DNA of 64,000 nucleotides from Ralstonia thomasii (GTDB lineage: Bacteria; Pseudomonadota; Gammaproteobacteria; Burkholderiales; Burkholderiaceae), in assembly GCF_958405895.1 (NCBI RefSeq), contig NZ_CATZAR010000006.1. One strand, given 5' to 3'. This document shows, one piece after another, positions 7,877-16,118 of this stretch. The translations under genes were made by a program, and so were the position numbers. The notes under the pieces were generated by a model. That model saw only the letters and a list, made by a program, of their open reading frames with translations. It ran no database searches and was not told where the DNA came from. Each line of letters starts with the position of its first letter. Positions within the stretch are counted from its first letter, which is position 1.

Positions 7877-9403
7877 TCAAACACGCACGGACATCGCGTG
7901 GTGGAAGATGTTGTTCGGATCATACCGGCGCTTCACGTCCTGCAGAAACGCGTACAGGTCGCCGCTGCCGTAGTAGAGCTGCGGCCAGAACGGGTAGGCG
8001 AGCATGTCGACGTCGGGGTAGTTGATGTAGCAGCCCTCGTACCGGTCGCCGGGGTACGGCGTGCCGCTGTGCGGCGCGGGCACGTCGGGGGCGCCGTAGA
8101 CGTCACGGTAGAAATCGCTGATCCAGCGCAGGTGGCCGGCGTCATCGGCAGGCGCGGCCCAATACGTCTGGTACTGCAGCTTCATGATGGAAGAGCGTTG
8201 CGGCACGGCCGTATCGCCAATGCGCTCCGCCTTGTTGACGGCGCCGCCGTACGAATCGACTTGCAGCAGCGACTGGCTCAGATCGACGCCCGGCATCGTC
8301 CGCGTGAGGTGGGTGTAGATGCGCTGCGCCTCGCGCGCCGTGAAGCCGCGCTTCATGTAGGCCGATTTGTACTTGCCACGCTGATTGGCACCCGAACCGT
8401 TCAGATACTGCGTGGCCGTCAGCCAGTCGTACTGCACGATGGTGTGCGGCTTGGAGCAGAGCAGCTGCCCCACGCCCTGTTTGTGCGCGGGGCCGTAGCC
8501 GGGCGGGCGCCCTTTGACCGGCGTGGGCGCGCAGGCCTGGAAGCGGTTCAGAAAATCATTGAGGACAGAGAGATCGCGGCACGTGCCGTCGGGGTTGCAG
8601 AACTGTGTGAGCAGGACGATCTGCCCCGACGATTTGTGCGTGAGCTTGAGCAGCGAAAACATGCCCCACGTGTCAGGGTCCTTGCCGCGCGTGTCCCAGT
8701 ATTCGCCGTAGATGCGCAGCAGTTCTGCAAAGCGCTGCGGCGTCATGGTGGCCCAGTCGAAGGCCACGGTGGCGAGCGCGACTTCCTGCGGTGCCGTGGG
8801 CAGCTTGGCGAACGTGTAGCCGGTGATGACGCCGAAGTTGCCGCCGCCCGCACCGCGGCACGCACGGAACAGATCGGGATCGTGCGCTGCATCCACCGTG
8901 CGGGCAGCCGTCTTGCCGGTCTTGTCCACCGTGACGATGTCAACGGCCGAGAGCCAATCCACCGTCAGCCCTTGCAGCCGTGAGAGCAGTCCATACCCGC
9001 CGCCGCAAATATGCCCGCCCGCGCCCACCGAATAGCACGAGCCGCCGGGCAGCGTCACGTTGTGGCGTTTGTACAGTTCCAGGTAACCGTTCCAGTTCTG
9101 CGTACCGGCCGGAATGCGCACCGTGCCGTCGGCGTGCACCTCGGGCGTAGCGAGCAGGCTCAGATCGACGATCGTGCCGTCGGGGTTGTTGGAGACGAAA
9201 TCCTCATAGCAATGCCCGCCGCTGCGCACCGTCGGGCGTTGGCCCGCGTTGATGATGCGCTGCACGGCGGGCGCCACATCGTCGGGCTTTTCTATGAGGG
9301 CGATGCGGCTGGCGGCCTGTGCATCCGTTGTGGGCCAGCGCAGGTTGAAGCCATGTTTGAGCGTGTTGTAGCGAGGGTCTTGGCGCGTCACATCCAGTGT
9401 CAT
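7877..9403 (-). CDS. Berberine-bridge-type FAD-linked oxidase with bicovalent flavin motif
   Basis: A 508-residue oxidoreductase with an N-terminal FAD_binding_4 domain and a C-terminal BBE domain. His64 (SGGHCYEDF) and Cys123 (GGSCYSVGAGGH) occupy the two positions that bind FAD covalently in berberine-bridge and oligosaccharide oxidases. GGHICGGGYGLLSRLQG and the C-terminal CYINYPDVD also fit the family. The start at 9403 has GGGAGT ahead of it. No signal peptide is visible, unlike the lactonase that follows 12 bases later. Bicovalent relatives oxidise sugars to lactones or act on plant alkaloids; a carbohydrate substrate is inferred from the lactonase partner. Confidence 0.88.
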   Translation of the reverse strand: MTLDVTRQDPRYNTLKHGFNLRWPTTDAQAASRIALIEKPDDVAPAVQRIINAGQRPTVRSGGHCYEDFVSNNPDGTIVDLSLLATPEVHADGTVRIPAGTQNWNGYLELYKRHNVTLPGGSCYSVGAGGHICGGGYGLLSRLQGLTVDWLSAVDIVTVDKTGKTAARTVDAAHDPDLFRACRGAGGGNFGVITGYTFAKLPTAPQEVALATVAFDWATMTPQRFAELLRIYGEYWDTRGKDPDTWGMFSLLKLTHKSSGQIVLLTQFCNPDGTCRDLSVLNDFLNRFQACAPTPVKGRPPGYGPAHKQGVGQLLCSKPHTIVQYDWLTATQYLNGSGANQRGKYKSAYMKRGFTAREAQRIYTHLTRTMPGVDLSQSLLQVDSYGGAVNKAERIGDTAVPQRSSIMKLQYQTYWAAPADDAGHLRWISDFYRDVYGAPDVPAPHSGTPYPGDRYEGCYINYPDVDMLAYPFWPQLYYGSGDLYAFLQDVKRRYDPNNIFHHAMSVRV

Positions 9404-9422
9404 CGACGACTCCCGGTGAGGG

Positions 9423-9447
9423 CGTTTGCGCAAGCGTTGCGCAAACG
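9423..9447. promoter_or_regulatory. Perfect 11-base inverted repeat upstream of the oxidase-lactonase operon
   Basis: CGTTTGCGCAA (9423-9433) and TTGCGCAAACG (9437-9447) are perfect inverted copies with a GCG spacer, centred about 32 bases before the oxidase start. There is no U-run, so it is not a normal terminator. The size and symmetry suit a TetR-like operator or a leader hairpin. No regulator gene is adjacent. Confidence 0.6.
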
Positions 9448-9535
9448 AAGTTGGATTCGGACGCGTGGCGTCCGGCGGTTCCAACTTAGTCGTTCGCGGG
9501 CCCGGCTTCCATCAGACGATGCCGATGCAGCCGGC

Positions 9536-10084
9536 TCATCGCGCCACGTGGGCGAACCATCCAACTACGCGCGTTGCCGTCGCCGCCCACAACGGCCGCA
9601 CGAGCCAGCATGCCGCGGCCCATGCCAGGATCACCACAATCAGATCGCAGTGGCCGCTCTTCCACAAGTTCAGGGAATGGCGCCCCCAGATCCAGGGCAC
9701 GCCCAACGGATTCGGCCAGTCCGCCAGCAGGTGCATCAGGCCGCCACAGGCGAAGCCGAACAGCAGCGGCGCCCACAGGTGCGCATGGCCCAGCGCCTGG
9801 TACGACAGAACAAGCACGGCTATCCAACCGATGCCCCAATGGGTGGCGGTGCGGTGCGTGATCCAGAGGCGGCGCGCACGGGTCCACCAGGCCACCTCCA
9901 TCCAGTCAGGCGCGGTGCTGCCGGCCACCGCCGCGCAAAACGCCAGGATGCTGCCGAGATGTTCGAGAGACGTATGGGAAGCCTGTGCGACGAGGGTGGC
10001 GGCAATCAGGCCTGCTGCCCAGCCCGTCGCGTGATGGGCAGCATTGGAAGCCATCGACGAGATGCGGAAAACGAAGGACCGCAT
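9536..10084 (-). CDS. YdjM-like inner-membrane metal-dependent hydrolase family protein
   Basis: A roughly 182-residue membrane protein of the YdjM/DUF457 family, whose members are predicted metal-dependent hydrolases in the inner membrane. It shows the family motifs GSTAPDWMEV, WITHRTATHW and GGLMHLLADWPNPLG, with about four hydrophobic segments. The start is uncertain: a TTG at 10111 and an ATG at 10054 are also in frame, and none has a strong ribosome site. It lies 48 bases after rlmI on the same strand and may be co-transcribed. The real substrate is not known for the family. Confidence 0.75.
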   Translation of the reverse strand: MRSFVFRISSMASNAAHHATGWAAGLIAATLVAQASHTSLEHLGSILAFCAAVAGSTAPDWMEVAWWTRARRLWITHRTATHWGIGWIAVLVLSYQALGHAHLWAPLLFGFACGGLMHLLADWPNPLGVPWIWGRHSLNLWKSGHCDLIVVILAWAAACWLVRPLWAATATRVVGWFAHVAR

Positions 10085-10132
10085 CTTCGCAATGGCGGCT
10101 TGCCGGGACAAGCCAAAAATTGCGACAAATTG

Positions 10133-11335
10133 CTAGCCAACTTGCAGCAGCAGCCCCTTGAGGTACTCGCCTTCCGGAAAGCTCGTCAGCAGCGGGTGGT
10201 CGACGCCGCCGGCCAGCCGGCGTTGGATGCGCGCCGTGACCTTGGCATCGGCCGCCGCGCCCGCGACGATTTTCTGGAACAGGTCTGCGTCGATCGCACC
10301 CGAGCACGAATACGTGAACAGCAGGCCACCCGGTCGCAGCAACTGCATGCCGACGAGGTTGATCTCCTTATATGCCCGCGCCGCACGATCGACCTGCTGC
10401 GCCGACGCCGCAAACTTGGGCGGATCCAGCACGATCAGGTCGAACTGGCGGCCTTCCGCGCGGAAGTTGCGCAGCGACTTGAAGACGTCCGCGTCCAGCC
10501 ACTCGGCGCGCGCCGGATCGAAGCCGTTGAGCGTGACGTTGCGCTCAGCCACCGCCAATGCCTCGCCCGACGAGTCGATCGACACCACCGAGCGCGCCCC
10601 GCCCTTGAGCGCCGCCAGCGAAAACCCGCCGGTGTAACAGAAGCAGTTCAGCACATCGCGATCGCGCGCCAAGGCGCCAACGAGCGCGCGGTTGTCGCGC
10701 TGATCGATGTAGAAGCCCGTCTTGTGGCCTTCGCGCACATCCACGTAGTAGCGCACGCCGTGCTCGGTGGCAGACAGGTCGGCGGCAGGTTCCGCACCGG
10801 CCAGCACACCGGTCATCTGCTCCAGGCCTTCGCGCTCGCGCACGCTCACGTCCGACCGTTCGTAGACGTTCGGGCAACCCGTCTCGTTGAAGAGCGCGGC
10901 GATGATCGCCTGCTTCCAGTGCTCCACGCCCGCGGCGCTGAACTGGCAGACGAGTTGGCCCCCGTTACCATCCTTGCCTGCGCCGTACTGGTCGACGATC
11001 AACCCGGGCAGGCCGTCGGCTTCGCCCATGACGAGGCGCACGGCGTCGGTGTCGCGCACCCACGCGCGGCGGTACGCCACGGCGGCGGCAATGCGGCGCT
11101 TGAAGAATGCGTGGTCGACCGGCTCGGCTTCGTCGAACGACCACACGCGCGCGCGAATCTGCGAGACGGGGCTGAACGCGGCGCGCGCCAGAAACTGGCC
11201 GTTGTGCGCGCGCACGATGACGGTCGCACCGGAGGCCGGCTTGCCCTCCACGCGATCGATGGCGTTGGCGAAAATCCACGGGTGCCGGCGCAGCAGCGAG
11301 CGCTCCTTGCCGGGCTTCAGAATCAGGGTTTGCAT
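10133..11335 (-). CDS. rlmI: 23S rRNA cytosine-C5 methyltransferase, RlmI family
   Basis: A 400-residue SAM-dependent methyltransferase with an N-terminal PUA-like domain (LKPGKERSLLRRHPWIFA) and a C-terminal Rossmann methyltransferase. SAM-binding DVLNCFCYTGGFSLAALKGG, the LDPPKFA motif and the catalytic YSCSGA cysteine match RlmI (YccW), which makes m5C1962 in 23S rRNA. The length equals the family norm. It follows xerC by 39 bases on the same strand. Paralogues with other rRNA targets exist, so the exact base is inferred. Confidence 0.88.
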   Translation of the reverse strand: MQTLILKPGKERSLLRRHPWIFANAIDRVEGKPASGATVIVRAHNGQFLARAAFSPVSQIRARVWSFDEAEPVDHAFFKRRIAAAVAYRRAWVRDTDAVRLVMGEADGLPGLIVDQYGAGKDGNGGQLVCQFSAAGVEHWKQAIIAALFNETGCPNVYERSDVSVREREGLEQMTGVLAGAEPAADLSATEHGVRYYVDVREGHKTGFYIDQRDNRALVGALARDRDVLNCFCYTGGFSLAALKGGARSVVSIDSSGEALAVAERNVTLNGFDPARAEWLDADVFKSLRNFRAEGRQFDLIVLDPPKFAASAQQVDRAARAYKEINLVGMQLLRPGGLLFTYSCSGAIDADLFQKIVAGAAADAKVTARIQRRLAGGVDHPLLTSFPEGEYLKGLLLQVG

Positions 11336-11374
11336 ACGACTGGGGATGGGGCGCCCGAAGGCTCGGGCAATGCG

Positions 11375-12361
11375 CTACTTCTTCTTCGCGCGGGGATGCG
11401 CCTGATCGTAGATCTTGGCCAGGTGCTGAAAATCGAGCGAAGTATAAACCTGCGTGCTGGCAATGCTGGCGTGCCCGAGCAGTTCCTGCACCGCGCGCAG
11501 GTCGCCGGACGACTGCAGCATGTGCGTGGCAAACGAATGCCGCAGCACGTGCGGGTGCACATCCGCCGGCACACCCGCCGCGATGGCGTTGCGCTTCATG
11601 CGCAATTGAATCTGCCGCTGCGCCAGCCGCTTGCCCCGCGGCGAGAGAAACAGCGCGTGCGCGTCTTCAGGTGCGGCGTCCGACTTGGCAAGCTGCGCGC
11701 GCACCGCCAGCCACGCAGCCAGCGCTTCCGTCGCCTTGGTGCCCACCGGCACGGTGCGCCGCTTGCTGCCCTTGCCGAGCACCTGCACCTCGCGCGCCTC
11801 CAGATCGAGCCAACTCGCCGATTCATACGCGCCGGCCTTCACGTGGCGCATGTCGAGGCTGACGAGCTCGGAGAGCCGCAACCCGCACGAATAGAACAGC
11901 TCGTTGACGGCGCGGTCGCGAATCGTCTCGGCGTCGTCGCCGGGCAATTGCTCCATCAGCGCGACGGCTTGCTCGACGGACAACGCTTTCGGCAGCCGCT
12001 TCGGGCTCTTCGGGGCGCGTACGCCATCGACGGGATTGGCGGTGACAGCGGCATCGCGCAGCGCCATCCATTTGAACCAGCCGCGCCACGCCGACAGCGC
12101 CCGCGCAATGCTGCGACCGGACAAACCGTCGCCATGCAGTTGCGCCATCATGCGGCGAATGTGGTGCGACTGCAGTTGCGTCAGGTCGATATTGGCGGCG
12201 TGCTGCGCACCCAGGCGCTGCAACACGGCCAGCTCGCGGGTGTAGCTCTGCAGCGTATGCGGCGAGAGCTGCCGCTCGAACTTCAGCGCATCCAGGTACG
12301 CCGCAATCTGCGGATGCGGCGCTTGGGCGCCATGGTCATCGACGGATGCGGATTGCGGCAT
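11375..12361 (-). CDS. xerC: Tyrosine recombinase XerC
   Basis: A 328-residue site-specific recombinase that, with XerD, resolves chromosome dimers at dif during division. All catalytic residues are visible: Arg in GLRLSEL, Lys in GKGSKRR, His/Arg in HVLRHSFATH, His in LLGHASI and the nucleophile Tyr306 in TQVYTSLD. The N-terminal SAM-like core-binding domain spans about residues 20-110. It follows a DUF484 gene by 14 bases; DUF484-xerC is a common proteobacterial pairing, which supports housekeeping XerC over a mobile-element integrase. Confidence 0.95.
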   Translation of the reverse strand: MPQSASVDDHGAQAPHPQIAAYLDALKFERQLSPHTLQSYTRELAVLQRLGAQHAANIDLTQLQSHHIRRMMAQLHGDGLSGRSIARALSAWRGWFKWMALRDAAVTANPVDGVRAPKSPKRLPKALSVEQAVALMEQLPGDDAETIRDRAVNELFYSCGLRLSELVSLDMRHVKAGAYESASWLDLEAREVQVLGKGSKRRTVPVGTKATEALAAWLAVRAQLAKSDAAPEDAHALFLSPRGKRLAQRQIQLRMKRNAIAAGVPADVHPHVLRHSFATHMLQSSGDLRAVQELLGHASIASTQVYTSLDFQHLAKIYDQAHPRAKKK

Positions 12362-12375
12362 GCGGCGGGCTGCGC

Positions 12376-13080
12376 TCAGTCGCGCAGGCGGTTGAGCGCG
12401 GCAGCGGCCAGTTCGCCGATCTGCGCGAGGTAGGTCGTGCCCATGCCGTCATGGAAGCGGCGGGCGTCCGGCGAGCCGAGCACCAGCAGGCCGAATGCTG
12501 GCGCGACGCTGGCGTCGGCATCACCACGCACCGGCACGCGCAGCGTGACGATGGCGAGCGATTCGATCGGTGCGCCGCCGGTATCCGACGTGTCGAGCCA
12601 GCCGGCGGCTTCAAAGCCCGCATTGGCGCCGCAATACGGCGCACGCAGGCCGGCCGCAAACAGGCGCACTTCCTCGCTCACGCCCTGCGCGACTTCCAGG
12701 TGCGCGAATTCTTCGCCGACCTGCCACACGCGCAGCGCGACAGCCGGCACGTCAAAGATTTCACGCAGACCATCCTGCACGGCATAAGGCAACGCATGCG
12801 TGTCGGCCTCCCCCAGCAGGCGCGCCGTCCATGCGTGCACGCGCTGCTGCGTGCGGTCGTTCTCGTTGCCGTGGCGCATCAGGTCCGACAGCTTGAGCTC
12901 GAGGTGCTTGTTCTTGTCGCGCAGGATTTCCATCTGGCGCTCCTGCAGCGACACCGCGCGATGGCTGTGCGGGCTCGTCAGTTGAATGGCGGCCAGCAGC
13001 TCGGCGTGCTCTTCAAAGAAGGCCGGATGCGCCTGCAGGTAGTTGGCGACGTCTTGTGCGTTCATCGTGGAGGTGCTCAT
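12376..13080 (-). CDS. DUF484 family protein
   Basis: A 234-residue cytoplasmic protein of the DUF484 family, a GAF-like fold often encoded beside xerC and dapF. Family features are the N-terminal VANYLQAHPAFFEEHAELL and the helical RQMEILRDKNKHLE segment. Its ATG overlaps the gatB stop in a TGATG junction, so translation is coupled. A second ATG five codons in is possible. No biochemical role is established. Confidence 0.9.
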   Translation of the reverse strand: MSTSTMNAQDVANYLQAHPAFFEEHAELLAAIQLTSPHSHRAVSLQERQMEILRDKNKHLELKLSDLMRHGNENDRTQQRVHAWTARLLGEADTHALPYAVQDGLREIFDVPAVALRVWQVGEEFAHLEVAQGVSEEVRLFAAGLRAPYCGANAGFEAAGWLDTSDTGGAPIESLAIVTLRVPVRGDADASVAPAFGLLVLGSPDARRFHDGMGTTYLAQIGELAAAALNRLRD

Positions 13081-14546
13081 CAGGCTGCGCCCAGTTTCTT
13101 CTTCAGCAAATCGTTAACTTGCGCGGGGTTGGCCTTGCCGCGCGTGGCCTTCATGGCCTGACCGACCAGCGCGTTGAATGCCTTCTCCTTGCCGGCGCGG
13201 AATTCCTCGACCGACTTGGCATTGGCTGCCAGCACGTCGTCGATGATCTTCTCCAGCTCGCCCGAATCCGACATCTGCTTCAGGCCCTTCTCGGCGATGA
13301 TCGCGTCGGCATCGCCACCGTGCTCGCCTGCCCACATGGCGGGGAAGACGTCCTTCTTGGCGGTGTTGTTGCTGATCGTGCCGTCGGCAATGCGTGCGAG
13401 CAGCTTGGCCAGTTGCGCAGGCGACACCGGCGCAGCGTCGATGTCCAGATCGGCGCGGTTCAGGTTCGAGGCGACCTCGCCCATGATCCAGTTGGCGGCA
13501 GCCTTGGCGTTCGCAGCGCCCGCATCGGCCACGACGGCCTCGAAGTAGGCAGCCGTCGCTTTGGTGGCGGTCAGGATGCTGGCGTCGTACTTCGGCAGGC
13601 CGTACGCCGACTCAAAGCGCGCAGCCATGGCCGCCGGCAGTTCGGGCAGCGTGGCGCGCACACGCTCGATCCAGTCGTCGCCGATGACGAGCGGCAGCAG
13701 GTCGGGATCCGGGAAGTAACGGTAATCCTGCGCGTCTTCCTTGCTGCGCATCGAGCGCGTTTCCTTGCGGTCCGGGTCGTACAGGCGGGTTTCCTGCACC
13801 ACGGTGCCGCCGTCTTCGATCAGCTCGATCTGGCGGCGCACTTCATAGTTGATCGCCTCTTCCAGGAAGCGGAACGAGTTGAGATTCTTGATTTCGCAGC
13901 GTGTGCCGAACGGTGCGTCCGGGCCGCGGCGCACCGACACGTTCGCGTCGCAGCGGAAGCTGCCTTCCTGCATGTTGCCGTCGCAGATGCCCAGCCACAT
14001 CACCAGCGCGTGCAGCGCCTTGGCATAGGCCACGGCCTCGGCGGCGCTGCGCATGTCCGGCTCGGTCACGATTTCCAGCAGCGGCGTGCCGGCGCGGTTC
14101 AGGTCGATGCCGGTCATGCCGGCAAAGTCTTCGTGCAGCGATTTGCCGGCGTCCTCTTCCAGATGGGCGCGCGTGAGCTGCACGGTCTTCTCATAGCCGG
14201 GCTGGCCGTTCTTGCCTTCCACCTGGAAGGTCAGCGTGCCGCCCTGCACCACCGGAATTTCGTACTGGCTGATCTGGTAGCCCTTGGGCAGATCAGGGTA
14301 GAAATAATTCTTGCGCGCGAAGATGCTCTTGGGCGCGATCTTGGCGCCGATGGCCAGGCCGAACACGATGGCGCGCTCGACGGCGCCTTTGTTCAGCACC
14401 GGCAGCACGCCCGGCAGCGCCAGGTCAACGGGCGCCGCTTGCGTGTTGGGCGCCGCGCCAAAGGCGGTGGACGCGCCGGAGAAAATCTTCGAGACCGTCG
14501 AGAGCTGCGTGTGCGTCTCGAGGCCGATCACCACTTCCCATTGCAT
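13080..14546 (-). CDS. gatB: Aspartyl/glutamyl-tRNA amidotransferase subunit B
   Basis: A 488-residue subunit of GatCAB, which converts mischarged Glu-tRNA(Gln) and Asp-tRNA(Asn) to the amide forms by kinase and transamidase steps. It starts with the family hallmark WEVVIGLETHTQL and ends in the helical YqeY-like tRNA-binding domain. gatC and gatA lie upstream on the same strand, but a hydrolase and a lipoprotein gene intervene between gatA and gatB, which is unusual. Length is normal. An 8-base tandem repeat lies just upstream. Confidence 0.97.
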   Translation of the reverse strand: MQWEVVIGLETHTQLSTVSKIFSGASTAFGAAPNTQAAPVDLALPGVLPVLNKGAVERAIVFGLAIGAKIAPKSIFARKNYFYPDLPKGYQISQYEIPVVQGGTLTFQVEGKNGQPGYEKTVQLTRAHLEEDAGKSLHEDFAGMTGIDLNRAGTPLLEIVTEPDMRSAAEAVAYAKALHALVMWLGICDGNMQEGSFRCDANVSVRRGPDAPFGTRCEIKNLNSFRFLEEAINYEVRRQIELIEDGGTVVQETRLYDPDRKETRSMRSKEDAQDYRYFPDPDLLPLVIGDDWIERVRATLPELPAAMAARFESAYGLPKYDASILTATKATAAYFEAVVADAGAANAKAAANWIMGEVASNLNRADLDIDAAPVSPAQLAKLLARIADGTISNNTAKKDVFPAMWAGEHGGDADAIIAEKGLKQMSDSGELEKIIDDVLAANAKSVEEFRAGKEKAFNALVGQAMKATRGKANPAQVNDLLKKKLGAA

Positions 14547-14585
14547 GTTGCGTGTGTCCTGTCGATTGTTGTGGTGTGAATGTCT

Positions 14586-14617
14586 AGGTACTCAGGTATT
14601 CCGGTATTCAGGTGTTC
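14586..14617. repeat. Four tandem copies of an 8-base repeat ahead of gatB
   Basis: AGGTACTC, AGGTATTC, CGGTATTC and AGGTGTTC follow one another without gaps. They lie between the hydrolase stop and the gatB start, about 40-70 bases before gatB. The unit length could allow slippage, but the copies are already diverged. Confidence 0.85.
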
Positions 14618-14631
14618 TTGCATGGCTGCGA

Positions 14632-15597
14632 TCAGGGGTGCGGCGCATCGAGCCACGCCGCGAGCTTCGCGAACGCCGCTTCGCGCGCTGCCGGATCGCC
14701 GCCGACCGTGACCGTTCCGTAGCGACGTCCCTTCGGGACGCCGTTGCGCTCCGTGACCGGCGCCGTGCCGTCGAAGCCGTGATACGCACCGCCAAACATG
14801 TCCAGCTCGAAAGGGGCCTGCGGCTGCCGCGCCAGTACGGCCGTCTGTAGCGCCTGGCAGTGATCAGCCGGCGTCCAGTCGTCGTTGCCGCCGGCCAGCA
14901 GCAGCAATGGCGCATTCAGCCGATAGTCCGGCCGCTTCTGCGCCGACGCACAGCCGGGATAGAACGCCACCGCGCGATTAACCGGGGGCGTATCTGCGGG
15001 CCAGGCGCGGCTGGCGTCGACGGCCTCCAGCACAGCCTGCGCGCCGTTGGACCAGCCGAGCAGTACGATGCGGCGCGCGTCCACGCCCGGCTGCCCCGCC
15101 ACCCAGCGGATCGTTGCCAGCACGTCGGCGCGGCGCACCGCGCCATTGATATCGCGCGTGGCGGTGCGTTCGGTGCAGATGCCGTGCGGTTTGCCGCGCG
15201 GGCCGAAACTGTCGGGAAACACCACCGCGTAACCACGCGCACCCAGCCACTGCGCATAACCGCGATACCGCGAGCCCAGTGCCCTGACATCCGCCCCGGC
15301 CGGCGTGTAGAGGCCGCTGCAGCCGTGCAGCGCGATCACCACCGGCGCACCGGTCGCCGGCGCCTTGAGGGGCGATGCAACCCAGTAGGCGGTCAGCGTT
15401 TGCGGTGCATCCTCTGCGTCTTTCATGGACGCACGCGGAATTTCCACCGTCTGCACGCCAAGCTCCGCCGACGAGAGCGCACGCGCAGCGGGCATATCCG
15501 GCAGGGCACCTTCGGCGTCCGGCGTCGGTTGCGCGACGGCGTGCAACGCCAGCGCGCCCGCCAGCGCCGCCAGCACGCGAAGCGATGTCCGCGTCAC
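14632..15597 (-). CDS. Exported dienelactone-hydrolase family alpha/beta hydrolase
   Basis: A 321-residue secreted serine hydrolase. The likely start is GTG at 15597, overlapping the lipoprotein stop by four bases (GTGA), and gives the signal peptide VTRTSLRVLAALAGALALHA with cleavage near AVAQ. The nucleophile elbow is GWSNGAQ, the acid lies in GGNDDWTP and the histidine in GAYHGFDG, with VIALHGCSGLYTP forming the oxyanion strand. This fits the DLH family. It is coupled to the lipoprotein gene, and the pair is inserted between gatA and gatB. The substrate is unknown. Confidence 0.82.
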   Translation of the reverse strand: MTRTSLRVLAALAGALALHAVAQPTPDAEGALPDMPAARALSSAELGVQTVEIPRASMKDAEDAPQTLTAYWVASPLKAPATGAPVVIALHGCSGLYTPAGADVRALGSRYRGYAQWLGARGYAVVFPDSFGPRGKPHGICTERTATRDINGAVRRADVLATIRWVAGQPGVDARRIVLLGWSNGAQAVLEAVDASRAWPADTPPVNRAVAFYPGCASAQKRPDYRLNAPLLLLAGGNDDWTPADHCQALQTAVLARQPQAPFELDMFGGAYHGFDGTAPVTERNGVPKGRRYGTVTVGGDPAAREAAFAKLAAWLDAPHP

Positions 15598-16079
15598 CGG
15601 GCATTCCGGGCGCACTGGCCCGTTTGCGGGTCGAACATCACCGGCCAGGCTTCTTCGTAGATGCCGGGCGTGCAATGCGCCTCGCAGTTGGCGTGCGCCA
15701 GCGTGACGCGGCGCGGGTCCTGCCAGACCATCAGCGTGCAATTGCCGTAGCGCTCGCGCAGCTCGATGCTGGGGCGGCGCTTGGTCTGCCGGAACGTCGA
15801 CAAATCGAACTGACACGAACCGCGCCGGCCGACCCACAACTGCCATTGCATGGCGCTGACATTGTTGTCGGCCACGGTCAGCGTCGCCTGCTCGCGGAAA
15901 CCGTCTTCTTCGGTCTGGCTGCAGTAGCCGTTGACGTCGATGCGGCGGTCGGAAATCGGCGGCGGCTTGGTCGTCGGGCGGCTGATGCCCGGAATCGACG
16001 GCAGCGGAATCGGCACGCACGCCGCCAGCAGGCCGGCGGCAAGCGCCAGCCCGAGTGCAGTGCGGATGCAGTGGTTCAT
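15594..16079 (-). CDS. Hypothetical lipoprotein
   Basis: A 161-residue protein with a lipoprotein signal (MNHCIRTALGLALAAGLLAAC), so it is lipidated at the LAAC cysteine and sits in the outer or inner membrane facing the periplasm. A proline-rich stretch follows the lipid anchor. The mature part has six cysteines (YCSQTEED, SCQFDL, GNCTL, NCEAHCTPG, GQCARN) that could form disulfides. No family is recognised. The downstream hydrolase overlaps it by four bases, so the two exported proteins probably act together. Confidence 0.75.
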   Translation of the reverse strand: MNHCIRTALGLALAAGLLAACVPIPLPSIPGISRPTTKPPPISDRRIDVNGYCSQTEEDGFREQATLTVADNNVSAMQWQLWVGRRGSCQFDLSTFRQTKRRPSIELRERYGNCTLMVWQDPRRVTLAHANCEAHCTPGIYEEAWPVMFDPQTGQCARNAR

Positions 16080-16118
16080 GCGTGCCTCCTGCATGGAGCG
16101 GATACGTCTGTACGGGCC

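Noticed and set aside
11375..12361. Mobile-element integrase.
   Set aside because: The tyrosine recombinase has XerC features and lies beside DUF484, its normal neighbour; there is no att-like repeat or tRNA nearby.
9011..12433. A 1140-codon open frame on the plus strand.
   Set aside because: It runs antisense through the oxidase, YdjM-like, rlmI and xerC genes, all of which have clear family motifs. Long antisense frames are expected at this GC content, and its product is low-complexity Arg/His/Ala-rich.
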